NCBI GenBank assembly: GCA_002723255.1
Contig: PBNW01000005.1
Location: 1-54,979 of the forward strand
Direction: 5' to 3'
Length of the DNA: 54,979 bases
DNA from: Pelagibacterium sp.
GTDB taxonomy: Bacteria > Pseudomonadota > Alphaproteobacteria > Rhizobiales > Devosiaceae
Part shown: in pieces, positions 35,923-45,226 of the stretch
Layout: each line of letters begins with the position of its first letter
Position numbering within the stretch: the stretch's first letter is position 1
The notes under the pieces: model-generated
Told to the model about the DNA's origin: nothing
The model's input: the letters and a program-made list of their open reading frames with translations, nothing else
The model's database searches: none
Position numbers and translations under genes: made by a program

Positions 35923-38673
35923 GTGGCTCGGGTTCAGCATCTCATTGTTGCGGCGGTAGTGTGCGCAACCATGCTCGTGGCGGTGGCCATGGGGTGGTTT
36001 GCCGCGCTCGATTCCGCCCTTCATGATATGCGATTTTCGCTGACCTCGCGCCCGGCCAGCGGCGATATCGTGTTCGTTGAGATCGACGCCGCGGCAATGG
36101 CGCAGGCCGGCAGCCGATCACGGGCACGCAGCGTTTATGCCGATGCGCTCGACAGCCTGATCGATGCCGACGCGCGAACCGTGGTTCTCGATGTCGGGCT
36201 GCAAAGCGCGCTCGACTATTTCGATGACAATGCGCTTGTCCAGGCCATGACCAGGGCGGCGGGCAAGGTGCGCACGGTTGCTACCGAGACCCGTTCGTCC
36301 GCATCCAACCGCGTATTGAGCATGCCCATGGACCGGTTCGCGGCTCTTGCTCCGCCCGTCTATATCGATGCGGTTGGCGGCAATCGGCGGTCGGCGGTCT
36401 ATCGCACCCGTATCGTCAACGATGGCTGGGTAATCGAATCCCTGGCGACGGCGCTCTCTTCGGATCATTCGGTATCGCGCCCATCCTTTTTGATCGATTT
36501 TTCCATAGATCTTGCCACAATTCCGCGGACGACCCTGTCGGACGTGGTCGGGGGCAGCTTCGAGACGGGGCTGTTCAAGGGCCGGCAGGTCATTGTGGGC
36601 CAGGCCAGCTATTCGCAGCAATCGAGCCATTCGGTGCCCCGCTACGGGATGCTGTCCACTCCATCGCTCCAGCTTCTGGCGGCCGAGACCGTACGGCAGG
36701 ACAGGGCGCTGAGCGATATGGGGCGCCTGCCCGCGATCATCATCGTTTTGGGCATGGCCGTGCTGTTTGCGTGTCTGAGGCCGCGCATGACGCTGGGCTC
36801 GGCTATTGCCGGATCGCTGGCTTATGCAGGCATCCTCGAATTTACGGCCCTGGCCATGCAGGTTCATGCGGGCATGCTGCTTGATACGGCCGGCATCCAT
36901 ATCGCGCAGGTCGGATTTCTGGCCATTGCGTTCTGGCATGAGCTCGAGGCCCGGGGGCGTTCGCTGTCCCATGCGGCGCGTGAACGCGATTCCATGCGCG
37001 GCATCCTGACCCGTGTCGTTGCCGACAATTTCGATGGGGTGGTGGTCGTCGATCACAACAAGTCGATCCGCGCTGCCAGCCGGTTGGCCGAAGAGCTGAT
37101 ATCGCCGGGGCTGCACGGCGCGCGTATTGGCGATGTCCTTCCCGTACCCTTCCGTGAGGCGCTTGAAGCGGCGCTCGATAGCGGGCGGATGATGGATGCC
37201 GTGTCCGAGGTGGTCATCGGGTGCAATGGTGCGAGCCGGACTGTGGAGTTCGTCGTCACACTCTCGGATATCGATGCTGGCGAGGTGAGCGCGGAATCGG
37301 CCGGAAGGGTGGCGTGCCTTACCTTTAGGGATGTGACCGAGCGCCGACAGGTCGAGCACAGGCTGACCTATCTTGCCCAGCACGACCCACTGACCGGCGC
37401 TGCCTCGCGGGTCAAATTCGTCGAGACGATCGGGGAGCTGCTGGCCACGCCAAACGGCCGGGTGCGGGGTGTCAGCGTCTATCTGATCGGGCTTTCGCGG
37501 CTCAAGACGGTCAACGATACTTTGGGTCACGCCTATGGCGATGCCCTGCTCAAGCAGGTGGTGGCCCGGCTGGAACTTCTGGGGCCGATCAGCGTGGCGC
37601 GGCTGGAGGGCAACGCCTTTGCCGTGCTGCGGGAGGGACTGCTGGACGACGACGGCGGCATGGGGTTTGCCGAAGCATTGATTGCCGAGGTGGTGCGACC
37701 CTATACACTGGACGAGCACGGGGCCATCATCGGTGCCCGGGTGGGCATGAGCGATTCCGATCTTTCGGGCAGCGCGCCCGATGCACTGGTCAGCCATGCG
37801 GGCGTCGCGCTCTCGATAGCATCGGATCAGTCGGGCAATCGCGCCCTTGCCTTTTCCAAGGAAATGGACACGCGCATCAAGTCCAAGCAGGACATGGAAA
37901 TCGCGCTGCGTGCGGCGCTGGCCCGTGAGGAATTTTCGGTTCACTATCAGCCTCAGGTGGATCTCGAGACCGGAGAAATTACCGGTGTGGAGGCTCTTGC
38001 GCGCTGGACGCATCCTGAACTGGGGTCGGTTCCACCGGGTAAATTCATTCCCGCTGCCGAAGAGACCGGGCTTATCGTCGAGCTTGGCCGCTGGATTCTG
38101 CATGCGGCGGCAAGAGAAGTGGCCAACTGGCCGCGTCCGGTGCGGCTTTCGGTCAATGTTTCTGCGCTTCAGTTCGAGCTCGGCGACATCATTGCCGACG
38201 TCCGGTCGGCCCTGGCACAATCGGGCCTGCCGCCCGAGCGGTTGCAGGTGGAAATCACCGAGAGCCTTCTGGTGACCGAGACCTCTCACGTTACCGAAAA
38301 GCTTCGCGTTTTGCGTGCGGAAGGGGTCGGGATCGCGCTCGACGATTTCGGCACGGGCTATTCTTCGCTGAGCTATCTGGGCCGGTTGCCGGTCGATACG
38401 ATCAAGATCGACCAGAGCTTCGTGCGGGGTCTGCCGGGGGATGGGGAGGCTTCGGCCATCATCCGGGCGGTGCTCATGCTTTCTGAGTCACTGGGCAAAC
38501 ATGTGGTCGCCGAGGGCATCGAGAACCAGGATCAGGCGTGGCTTCTGCGCCTTGCCGGGTGCAAGACGGGGCAGGGGTATTTCTTTTCGCGTCCCGGCCC
38601 GGCTGAAGACATCGTCGTCAAACTGCTCGCCGCCGAACATGACAGGCTGTCCACAGTCATGCGCATGGGCTGA
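35923..38673 (+). CDS. CHASE2-PAS-degenerate GGDEF-EAL c-di-GMP phosphodiesterase
   Basis: About 916 residues. An N-terminal helix, an extracytoplasmic CHASE2 sensor (~30-270, with VEIDAAAMAQ and VLDVGLQ), three membrane helices (~270-350), a PAS-like domain (~360-470), GGDEF (~480-640) and EAL (~655-900) follow. The GGDEF signature is replaced by RLEGNAFAVL, so cyclase activity is unlikely. The EAL part has GVEALARW, VEITES, LDDFGTGYSS, KIDQSFVR and VAEGIE, all typical of an active phosphodiesterase. GTG at 35923 is the likely start; a TTG 33 bases earlier is possible. Confidence 0.9.
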   Translation: MARVQHLIVAAVVCATMLVAVAMGWFAALDSALHDMRFSLTSRPASGDIVFVEIDAAAMAQAGSRSRARSVYADALDSLIDADARTVVLDVGLQSALDYFDDNALVQAMTRAAGKVRTVATETRSSASNRVLSMPMDRFAALAPPVYIDAVGGNRRSAVYRTRIVNDGWVIESLATALSSDHSVSRPSFLIDFSIDLATIPRTTLSDVVGGSFETGLFKGRQVIVGQASYSQQSSHSVPRYGMLSTPSLQLLAAETVRQDRALSDMGRLPAIIIVLGMAVLFACLRPRMTLGSAIAGSLAYAGILEFTALAMQVHAGMLLDTAGIHIAQVGFLAIAFWHELEARGRSLSHAARERDSMRGILTRVVADNFDGVVVVDHNKSIRAASRLAEELISPGLHGARIGDVLPVPFREALEAALDSGRMMDAVSEVVIGCNGASRTVEFVVTLSDIDAGEVSAESAGRVACLTFRDVTERRQVEHRLTYLAQHDPLTGAASRVKFVETIGELLATPNGRVRGVSVYLIGLSRLKTVNDTLGHAYGDALLKQVVARLELLGPISVARLEGNAFAVLREGLLDDDGGMGFAEALIAEVVRPYTLDEHGAIIGARVGMSDSDLSGSAPDALVSHAGVALSIASDQSGNRALAFSKEMDTRIKSKQDMEIALRAALAREEFSVHYQPQVDLETGEITGVEALARWTHPELGSVPPGKFIPAAEETGLIVELGRWILHAAAREVANWPRPVRLSVNVSALQFELGDIIADVRSALAQSGLPPERLQVEITESLLVTETSHVTEKLRVLRAEGVGIALDDFGTGYSSLSYLGRLPVDTIKIDQSFVRGLPGDGEASAIIRAVLMLSESLGKHVVAEGIENQDQAWLLRLAGCKTGQGYFFSRPGPAEDIVVKLLAAEHDRLSTVMRMG

Positions 38674-38760
38674 TTTGTGCCCCAAAGTTGCGAAAGATTG
38701 GCCTGGCCGGTCGGGGAATCGGGCACATTTGCCCTTCCCGCCGCACACAGAAAGCAGGCC

Positions 38761-39858
38761 ATGCGCATTCTTGCCTCTCTTTGTCTTATCCTTGGGCTGA
38801 TCGTGCCCGGCGAACCCGCCTCGGCGCAAAGCCTTGAGGATATGGCGGGGCAGATGGTCATGGTGGGCTTTCGGGGCAGTTCCCCCGATGCCGCTGGCGT
38901 GCGGGCCGTGCGTGAACAGATCGCGCGGGGCGAAATCGGTGGCGTGACGTTCCTGCGCATCAATGTGGACAGCCTTGCGGCGGTGAGCGGCATCAACCGC
39001 AGCCTGATCGCGGCGCGTCCATGGCTTCCGCCGTTCATCGCGCTCGACCAGGAGGGCGGGCAGATCGAGCGGCTCACGGCGGCAGTCGGATTTGATGAGA
39101 TTCCCTCGGCACGCGCTGTTGCGGCCCAGACGCCGGATCGCGCCAGGGCAATCTATGCCGGTCTGGCCGGCGATCTGGCGCGGCTGGGGTTCAACGTCAA
39201 TCTCGGGCCGGTGGTCGATCTCGATATCAACCCCGACAATCCGATCATCGCCCGCTATGAGCGCGCCTATGGCACTGATCCGGTTCAAGTTACCGCGCTG
39301 GCCTCGGCATTTGTCGAGGCGCATCGCGGCGCAGGCATGGCGACGGCGCTCAAGCATTTTCCCGGCCATGGGTCGAGTGCTGCGGATACCCATGAGGGGT
39401 TTGTGGATGTCACCGGGATGTGGCAGCCGGTCGAGCTCGAACCCTATCGGGACATGATCGATGCCGATCTGGCCGACATGGTGATGGTAGCCCATCTTTA
39501 TAACGCCGATGTCCAGGGCAACGATGCCCGGCAGCTTCCGTCGAGTCTCTCACGCACCTGGATCGAGGGCGTGCTGCGTCGCGAGTTGGGATTTGCCGGC
39601 GTGGCGATCAGCGACGATCTGGAAATGGGGGCCATCCGCTCGCGGTTCGATCTGCACGACACCGTTGTGGTTGCGGTGGAAGCGGGGATGGATGTCCTGC
39701 TGTTTTCCAACACCGCCGCTTATGACCGTGCGCTGGGCAGCGAAATCCATCAGATCCTTGTCGATGAAGGGCGGGCCAATCCCGAATTTGCCGACCGGAT
39801 CGCGCAGAGCTACGGACGAATCCTGGCTCTCAAGCGCAAGATGGGCATGGTCCCGTGA
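38761..39858 (+). CDS. Exported GH3 beta-N-acetylhexosaminidase-like protein
   Basis: A 365-residue glycoside hydrolase family 3 protein of the NagZ type. ALDQEGGQIERL, TALKHFPGHGSSAADTHEG and ISDDLEMGAIRSRF (catalytic Asp in SDDLEM) are the signatures. It has a signal peptide (MRILASLCLILGLIVPGE...SAQ), whereas classical NagZ is cytoplasmic. It may act on peptidoglycan GlcNAc in the periplasm. In related genomes nagZ lies between the SPOR gene and scpA; here that place is empty. The DUF1697 gene starts within its stop (GTGA). Confidence 0.85.
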   Translation: MRILASLCLILGLIVPGEPASAQSLEDMAGQMVMVGFRGSSPDAAGVRAVREQIARGEIGGVTFLRINVDSLAAVSGINRSLIAARPWLPPFIALDQEGGQIERLTAAVGFDEIPSARAVAAQTPDRARAIYAGLAGDLARLGFNVNLGPVVDLDINPDNPIIARYERAYGTDPVQVTALASAFVEAHRGAGMATALKHFPGHGSSAADTHEGFVDVTGMWQPVELEPYRDMIDADLADMVMVAHLYNADVQGNDARQLPSSLSRTWIEGVLRRELGFAGVAISDDLEMGAIRSRFDLHDTVVVAVEAGMDVLLFSNTAAYDRALGSEIHQILVDEGRANPEFADRIAQSYGRILALKRKMGMVP

Positions 39859-40388
39859 CCCGGTTCGTGGGCCTGCTCTATTCGATCTCCCTGCCGGATG
39901 GAAAGCGCGTCATCAATGCACCGTGGCGCGAATTGCTCGAAGCGTTGGGTCATAGCGACGTCAGGACGCTGCTGGCCACGGGAAATGTGGTGTTTACGGC
40001 CGAAGGCAATGACCCGCAGGCCATCGAGAAGACCGTCGAGCCGGCATTTGCCAAGGCGTTCGGCCGTCATATCGATTTCATCGTGCGTGAGGGCACCCGA
40101 TGGGAACGGCTGGTGGCCGCGAACCCTTTTCCCGAGCAATCGAAAACCGACGGATCGCGCGTGGCGGTGCGCGTGATGCGCGAACCAATGGCGGCGGAGG
40201 CGCAAAGCCTGATCGAGGACCGTGCGAGCGGCGCCGAGATCGTGCGCGTGATCGATGGCGACCCGTGGATCTATTTCGGCGATGGATTTGCCACATCGAA
40301 ACTGGCCGGCGTCCTGACAGCGGGGCGTACGGGCATTGGTACGTCGCGAAACTGGAATACAGTCAAAAAGATCGCCGACGCGCTGTAA
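39855..40388 (+). CDS. DUF1697 protein
   Basis: A 177-residue protein of the DUF1697 family. The conserved parts are FVGLLYSISL (usual ALLRGINVG), LLEALGHSDVRTLLATGNVV and a C-terminal SRNWNTVKKIADAL. Function unknown. GTG at 39855 overlaps the GH3 stop by 4 bases, which suggests translational coupling, but no functional link is evident. Confidence 0.85.
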   Translation: MTRFVGLLYSISLPDGKRVINAPWRELLEALGHSDVRTLLATGNVVFTAEGNDPQAIEKTVEPAFAKAFGRHIDFIVREGTRWERLVAANPFPEQSKTDGSRVAVRVMREPMAAEAQSLIEDRASGAEIVRVIDGDPWIYFGDGFATSKLAGVLTAGRTGIGTSRNWNTVKKIADAL

Positions 40389-40457
40389 GGTTTGGCGGAT
40401 TGGCAAATTGGTGAAAAGCTGCTATTAGGTCAACATTACTGACGTTGTGGGGCGTCC

Positions 40458-41060
40458 ATGGACATGTTGAACGGTTCTTTGGTGGCCGCATTCTTTTTGG
40501 CGTGTGCCACCGCTTCGTTTTCTCCCGGCCCGAACAATCTTATGGTCATGACTTCGAGCGCCAAGTTCGGTTTGGCGGCTACGGTTCCGCATGGCGTGGG
40601 CATCATGGTGGGGTTTCCCGTGATGGTGTTTGTGGTGGGGTTCGGGCTGGCCGGCGTGTTTGAAGCCTATCCCTGGATCAACACGGCCATGCGGTACGGT
40701 GCAGCGCTTTATTTCGTGTGGATGGCCTGGACAATGCTCGGCATCAGGATCGGCAATGTGCAGGGCAGCGAGCGGCCCATGCGGCTCCATGAGGCGGCGG
40801 GCTTTCAGTGGATCAATCCCAAAGCCTGGGCCATGGCGCTGAGCTTTGTGGCGCTGTTCGTTCCGGCCGGCGAGGGCAGGCTGGTCAACCTGTTGCTGGT
40901 GTCGCTGGGCTGTGCACTGGTCAGCGTCTTTTCGGTCGGGACGTGGATGGTGTTCGGGCGCGGTTTGATTGCTTTCCTGCGTAAAACGGGCACCGAAAAA
41001 TATCTTGGCCCGATTCTGGCCGTCCTGATGCTGGCTTCGGTGGTCCTGTTCATCCTCTGA
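40458..41060 (+). CDS. LysE/RhtB-family exporter
   Basis: A 200-residue efflux protein with about six hydrophobic segments. ATASFSPGPNNLMVMTSSAK is the family signature, and QWINPKAWAMALSFVALFVP is the second. It is closer to the RhtB branch than the copy at 19261. Substrate unknown. No strong Shine-Dalgarno is visible. Confidence 0.92.
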   Translation: MDMLNGSLVAAFFLACATASFSPGPNNLMVMTSSAKFGLAATVPHGVGIMVGFPVMVFVVGFGLAGVFEAYPWINTAMRYGAALYFVWMAWTMLGIRIGNVQGSERPMRLHEAAGFQWINPKAWAMALSFVALFVPAGEGRLVNLLLVSLGCALVSVFSVGTWMVFGRGLIAFLRKTGTEKYLGPILAVLMLASVVLFIL

Positions 41061-41171
41061 CATAGAGGCCGGCCGAAACGATTTTGCCATCGGGGATCGC
41101 TCGTCTAAAGTGCCCGGGCCGCGCTGATGGGGAATCAGAATGCGCTTCAGGTAGGACAAGGTACTTTCTGC

Positions 41172-41972
41172 ATGCAAGAAACGGGGACCGTCCGGCACGT
41201 CAGGGCGCTCTTTATCAGCGACGTCCATCTGGGGATGCAGGCAATTCAGGTCGAGGAACTCCTCAAGTTCCTGGCGATCCATGAGGCCGATACGATCTAT
41301 ATCGTGGGCGACCTGATCGATGGATGGCGTTTGCAAAAGGAATGGAACTGGCCGGCCGAGTACGATGCGCTGGCCAATGTATTGCTCGGCAAGGCACGGG
41401 CAGGAGCGCGCATCGTTTATCTTGCGGGCAATCATGACGAGTTCCTGCGCGATTATCTGGGCACCTATTTCGGCGGCGTCGAAATCGTCGATCGCATGAT
41501 CCACATCACGGCGGACGGCAAGCGCTATCTGGTGATCCATGGGGACCAGTTCGACGTTGTCGTCGCCAACGCCAAATGGCTCGCCCATATCGGGGACTGG
41601 GCCTATAATTTCGCGCTGACCATCAATGCGCCGATCAACTGGGTGCGCCGTCGTATGGGGCTCAGCTATTGGTCGCTGTCGGCCTGGGCCAAGCAGAAGG
41701 TCAAGAGCGCGGTTTCGGTCATGGGGCGGTTCGAGGAAGCGCTGTCGCTCGAAGCGCGCAATTCCAAGGTCGAGGGGGTGATCTGCGGTCATATCCACCA
41801 GGCCGCCATGCACCACAAATTCGGCATTCACTACATCAATTCAGGCGACTGGGTGGAAAGCTGCACGGCCATCGTCGAGGGCCATGACGGTGCGTTCGAG
41901 CTGATCCGCTGGAAGGACATCTCTGCGCCGCCGCGCAAACGGCGCGGGCTGGGCCGGTTGCGGGCAAGCTGA
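41172..41972 (+). CDS. LpxH/PlcP-type metallophosphoesterase, copy A
   Basis: A 266-residue calcineurin-like phosphoesterase. Metal motifs are ALFISDVHLG, YIVGDLIDGW, LAGNHDEFLR, VIHGDQFD and GVICGHIHQA. These proteins are often called UDP-2,3-diacylglucosamine hydrolases, but alphaproteobacteria mostly use LpxI for that step, and the group includes phospholipase C PlcP. The paralogue at 43345 begins a similar distance before FISD, so ATG 41172 is preferred to ATG 41127. An MFS gene follows. Confidence 0.85.
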   Translation: MQETGTVRHVRALFISDVHLGMQAIQVEELLKFLAIHEADTIYIVGDLIDGWRLQKEWNWPAEYDALANVLLGKARAGARIVYLAGNHDEFLRDYLGTYFGGVEIVDRMIHITADGKRYLVIHGDQFDVVVANAKWLAHIGDWAYNFALTINAPINWVRRRMGLSYWSLSAWAKQKVKSAVSVMGRFEEALSLEARNSKVEGVICGHIHQAAMHHKFGIHYINSGDWVESCTAIVEGHDGAFELIRWKDISAPPRKRRGLGRLRAS

Positions 41973-42066
41973 GTTCTTACGAAATTGACGGTACTTGCCG
42001 CTTGCCAGTTCTGGTAGCGCGTGTGCATGGTCGCGTGTCTTTATCTCGCCTTCCGGATCCTTCCCG

Positions 42067-43287
42067 ATGCTTCCGAGCCTGCCCGAGCGGCTGACGACGC
42101 CCGAAATGCGCACGGGCCTGTTCTATGCGGCCATGTATCTGCCGATCGGCGTCTCGACGCTGCTCTTGCCCGTGTGGCTGGACGGCAGAGGGATCGGGGA
42201 AGAGGAAATCGGCATCATCAGTGCGACGCCGATCTTTATCATGATCGTGCTCAATCTGCTTGTCGGGCGCGTAGCGGACAAGGCCAGCGACTGGCGCGGC
42301 GTAATCGTTGCCGGATCACTGGTCAGCGCAGTGGTGTCGCTGGGGTTTGTCTTTGTCGACGCGTTCTGGGGCATTTTGCTGTTCAACACCTTGCTGGTCA
42401 TCCCCATCATGGCCATCGAGCCGGTGATCGACGCAGCGGCCATAAGGATGACGCGGCGGCGCGGCACCGATTTCGCGCGGGTGCGAATCTGGGGCACATT
42501 CGGCTATATCGGCGGGACGGCGCTAGCCGGATGGATGTTTGGCTGGGTGGGAATCGCCGTGTTCGTGCCGTTACTTATTGCCACGGCACTGCTGCGCGGG
42601 TTATCGGCGCTGCCACTGCCGTTCTTCCGATCGCAAAACGGGGGCGGGCAAGCCGGTGCGCCGCTGGTGAGTGCGCCCGGAGCCGGCCAGACCCTGCGGC
42701 AGGTGGCCAGGCCGTGGTTCGTCCTGACGCTTCTCGGGGCGGCAATATTACAGGCCAGCCATATGCTGCTTGTCAGTTTTGGCGCGCTGTTGTGGCTCAG
42801 AGCGGGGGTGCCGGAGGCCGCGGTGGGCATATTGTGGATCGTGGCGCCGGTCTGCGAGATCGTCACCATGCTGTTCTTTTCCCATTTCGCACGGCGGTTT
42901 TCGGCCCGGCATCTGCTGCTCGCGGCCTGTGTCAGCGGCGTCCTGCGCTGGATCGGAATGGCGTATGCAACCGATGTCTGGCAGTTGGTCTTGTTGCAGG
43001 CGCTGCACATGATGACGTTCGGGCTGGCCTATATGGGCATTGTCACCTTCATCGCCAATTGGACGAGCGAGGAAATCGCGGCCCAGGCGCAGAGCTTTTA
43101 TGTTGTCATGAAGCAGATCTGCTCGGTCGTTGCGCTGCTGTTTTTCGGGACGCTGGTAGCCCATTTCGGATTGCAGAGCTTCTGGGCGGCGGGGCTGCTT
43201 TCGGCGATCGGCGCAGGCATGATCCTGATTTCGCTCTCGATCTGGTCGACCAAAGCGCAAAACGAGTCGCGCCCGCTGTCACAATAG
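42067..43287 (+). CDS. MFS transporter (MFS_1-like/HcaT-type)
   Basis: A 406-residue permease with about twelve helices. YLPIGVSTLLLPVWLDGRGI at the N-terminus and the loop LVGRVADKASDWRGV between helices 2 and 3 fit the MFS_1-like group (HcaT/LacY-like). It lies between two paralogous phosphoesterases. Substrate unknown; a lipid-headgroup or sugar substrate would be speculation. Confidence 0.85.
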   Translation: MLPSLPERLTTPEMRTGLFYAAMYLPIGVSTLLLPVWLDGRGIGEEEIGIISATPIFIMIVLNLLVGRVADKASDWRGVIVAGSLVSAVVSLGFVFVDAFWGILLFNTLLVIPIMAIEPVIDAAAIRMTRRRGTDFARVRIWGTFGYIGGTALAGWMFGWVGIAVFVPLLIATALLRGLSALPLPFFRSQNGGGQAGAPLVSAPGAGQTLRQVARPWFVLTLLGAAILQASHMLLVSFGALLWLRAGVPEAAVGILWIVAPVCEIVTMLFFSHFARRFSARHLLLAACVSGVLRWIGMAYATDVWQLVLLQALHMMTFGLAYMGIVTFIANWTSEEIAAQAQSFYVVMKQICSVVALLFFGTLVAHFGLQSFWAAGLLSAIGAGMILISLSIWSTKAQNESRPLSQ

Positions 43288-43344
43288 AGTTGCGCAAATC
43301 AGGCATTCGAACAGTCGCGAGCCAACAGCCTTGCGGTACGGTCG

Positions 43345-44148
43345 ATGCATTCCGCACAAAAACCACTTCAGTTGCGCGCTCTGTTTATCAGCGATACGCA
43401 TCTGGGTATGCGCGGCGCCCAGGCGGGCGCATTGCTGGATTTTCTGCAATCGGTCGAGGCCGACTGCATCTATCTGGTCGGCGATTTCGTCGATGGGTGG
43501 AAGCTGAAGAAGAGCTGGCACTGGCCGCCGGCCTGCAACCGGGTCATTCAGCATTTGCTCGACTGCACGCGCAAGGGCGCGCGCATCGTTTATGTACCGG
43601 GCAATCACGATGAATTCCTTCGCGAATTCGCAGCGCTCCGGTTTGGCGGCATAGACGTTCGCGAACGGGCCGTCCATACCGGCGCAAACGGGCAGCGCTA
43701 TCTGGTCATCCATGGAGATCAGTTCGACGTCGTCGTGCGTCATGCGCGCTGGGTCTCGTGGCTGGGGGATATTTCCTACAATCTGTCACTGCGCGCCGCC
43801 ATGCTGATCAACCGGGTGCGCCAGAAACTTGGCCGCCCGCGCTGGTCGCTTTCGGCCTGGGCACGGGCCAATGTGAGCCGGGCTGCAGCGCTCGTCGAGC
43901 GGTTCGAGACGGCGTTGGTGCGCGAAGCGGCGGAGCAGGGATTTGACGGCGTGGTGTGCGGGCATATCCATGCCGCGGCTATCGCCGACCATGGGAGCGT
44001 CACCTATCTCAATTGCGGTGACTGGGTCGAGAACTGCACAGCCATCGTGGAGACAAGGGACGGGCGGTTCGAGTTGATCCGCTGGGTCGAAAAGACCGTG
44101 CCCAGTTCCCAGGCGGTTGCGCCTCTTGCCCAGGAGGTCGCCCCATGA
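43345..44148 (+). CDS. PlcP-like phospholipase/phosphoesterase, copy B
   Basis: A 267-residue metallophosphoesterase, paralogue of the gene at 41172, with LRALFISDTHLG, YLVGDFVDGWKLKKSW, VPGNHDEFLREF, VIHGDQFD and VVCGHIHAAA. It overlaps the following GT4 glycosyltransferase by 4 bases (ATGA). In Agrobacterium, Sinorhizobium, Mesorhizobium and marine relatives such a pair is PlcP-Agt: PlcP cleaves phospholipids to diacylglycerol during phosphate limitation and Agt glycosylates it. A perfect PHO-box half CTGTCAC lies 63 bases upstream, with a poor second half. Confidence 0.8.
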   Translation: MHSAQKPLQLRALFISDTHLGMRGAQAGALLDFLQSVEADCIYLVGDFVDGWKLKKSWHWPPACNRVIQHLLDCTRKGARIVYVPGNHDEFLREFAALRFGGIDVRERAVHTGANGQRYLVIHGDQFDVVVRHARWVSWLGDISYNLSLRAAMLINRVRQKLGRPRWSLSAWARANVSRAAALVERFETALVREAAEQGFDGVVCGHIHAAAIADHGSVTYLNCGDWVENCTAIVETRDGRFELIRWVEKTVPSSQAVAPLAQEVAP

Positions 44149-45170
44149 CGCGGCTGCTGATTGTATCGGATGCGTGGCATCCGCAGGTAAACGGTGTCGT
44201 GCGTTCGCTTGAAAACGTTGGCAACACGCTGGCGCGGCGCGGCTATGAGGTGAGATATCTCACCCCCGAGCCGTTCTGGACGCTGCCCTTGCCGACGTAT
44301 TCGGAAATCCGGGTGCCGCTGCCATCGCTGCGGGTGGTGCAGGATATGATCGCCGATTTTGCGCCCGATCATATCCACATTGCCACAGAAGGTCCGCTGG
44401 GGTTGGCCGCACGAACACTTTGCGTGACGGGCGAGCTTGCCTTCACAACCAGCTATCACACGCGCTTTCCCGAATATCTGGCGGCACGCCTGCCCGTGCC
44501 GGTCGAGTGGAGCTATGGCTATCTGCGCTGGTTTCATGCCGCCGCATCGGCGACCATGGTGCCCACGCCCTCGGTTCTCAAACACTTGCGGCGGCGGTTC
44601 TTCCGTCACCTCGCCGTCTGGTCACGGGGGGTGGACCTTTCAGCCTTCAGCCCCGGACCCAAGGCGATGTTTGCGGGTCTGCCGGGGCCGCATCTTCTCT
44701 ATGTCGGGCGGGTCGCGGTCGAGAAAAACATCGAAGCGTTTCTCGAGCTGAAGCATCCCGGCACCAAAATCGTTGTTGGAGACGGCCCGGAGCGGGGGGC
44801 TCTCACGCACCGTTTTCCCGATGTCGTCTTTACCGGACAGTTGACGGGCGCAGCGCTGCGGGATGCCTACCGCAGTGCCGATGTTTTCGTCTTCCCCTCG
44901 CGCACCGACACCTTCGGCAATGTCATGCTCGAATCCATGGCCTGCGGCACGCCCGTTGCTGGCTATCCCGTGATGGGCCCAATTGATGTGATCGGGACGG
45001 GCAAGGGCGGGGCGCTGGAAGTTGACCTGGAGTCGGCCGTTAAGCGGGCGCTTTCCATTCCGCGCTCCGAGGCGATTTCCAGAGCAAAGGAATTCACCTG
45101 GGAGGCCGCTGCCGACCAGTTTGCGCGGCGGCTTGCGCCGATCCGTTCCCGTGTCGGCATCGCTGCATAA
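44145..45170 (+). CDS. GT4 glycosyltransferase, Agt-like glycolipid synthase
   Basis: A 341-residue GT-B enzyme. The N-terminus reads LLIVSDAWHPQVNGVVRSLE and later TSYHTRFPEYLAARLPVP; the C-terminal donor site has LLYVGRVAVEKNIEAFL, VVGDGPERGAL and VFPSRTDTFGNVMLESMACG. These are typical of the diacylglycerol glycosyltransferases that follow plcP. It would use UDP-sugars at the inner membrane. It is translationally coupled to copy B of the phosphoesterase. Confidence 0.82.
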   Translation: MTRLLIVSDAWHPQVNGVVRSLENVGNTLARRGYEVRYLTPEPFWTLPLPTYSEIRVPLPSLRVVQDMIADFAPDHIHIATEGPLGLAARTLCVTGELAFTTSYHTRFPEYLAARLPVPVEWSYGYLRWFHAAASATMVPTPSVLKHLRRRFFRHLAVWSRGVDLSAFSPGPKAMFAGLPGPHLLYVGRVAVEKNIEAFLELKHPGTKIVVGDGPERGALTHRFPDVVFTGQLTGAALRDAYRSADVFVFPSRTDTFGNVMLESMACGTPVAGYPVMGPIDVIGTGKGGALEVDLESAVKRALSIPRSEAISRAKEFTWEAAADQFARRLAPIRSRVGIAA

Positions 45171-45183
45171 GCCGAAACAAAAA

Positions 45184-45201
45184 CGCACCCCTCAGGGTGC
45201 G
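45184..45201. terminator. Bidirectional terminator between agt-like and pole-ring genes
   Basis: CGCACCC (45184-45190), loop CTCA, GGGTGCG (45195-45201). On the plus strand CTTTCTC follows; on the minus strand TTTTTGTTTC. It serves both convergent genes. Confidence 0.8.
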
Positions 45202-45226
45202 CTTTCTCAATTCAAATTCGCAGGCC

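Noticed and set aside
36118..38289. 723-residue open frame opposite the EAL protein
   Set aside because: Antisense shadow; the plus-strand frame holds all domain motifs.
43276..43293. Complete PHO box before the plcP-like gene
   Set aside because: Only the first half CTGTCAC fits; the second half GAGTTGC matches poorly, so it is not listed as a site.
42021..43613. 530-residue plus-strand frame over the MFS gene
   Set aside because: Out-of-frame reading of the MFS gene and the start of the next gene; no membrane helices.
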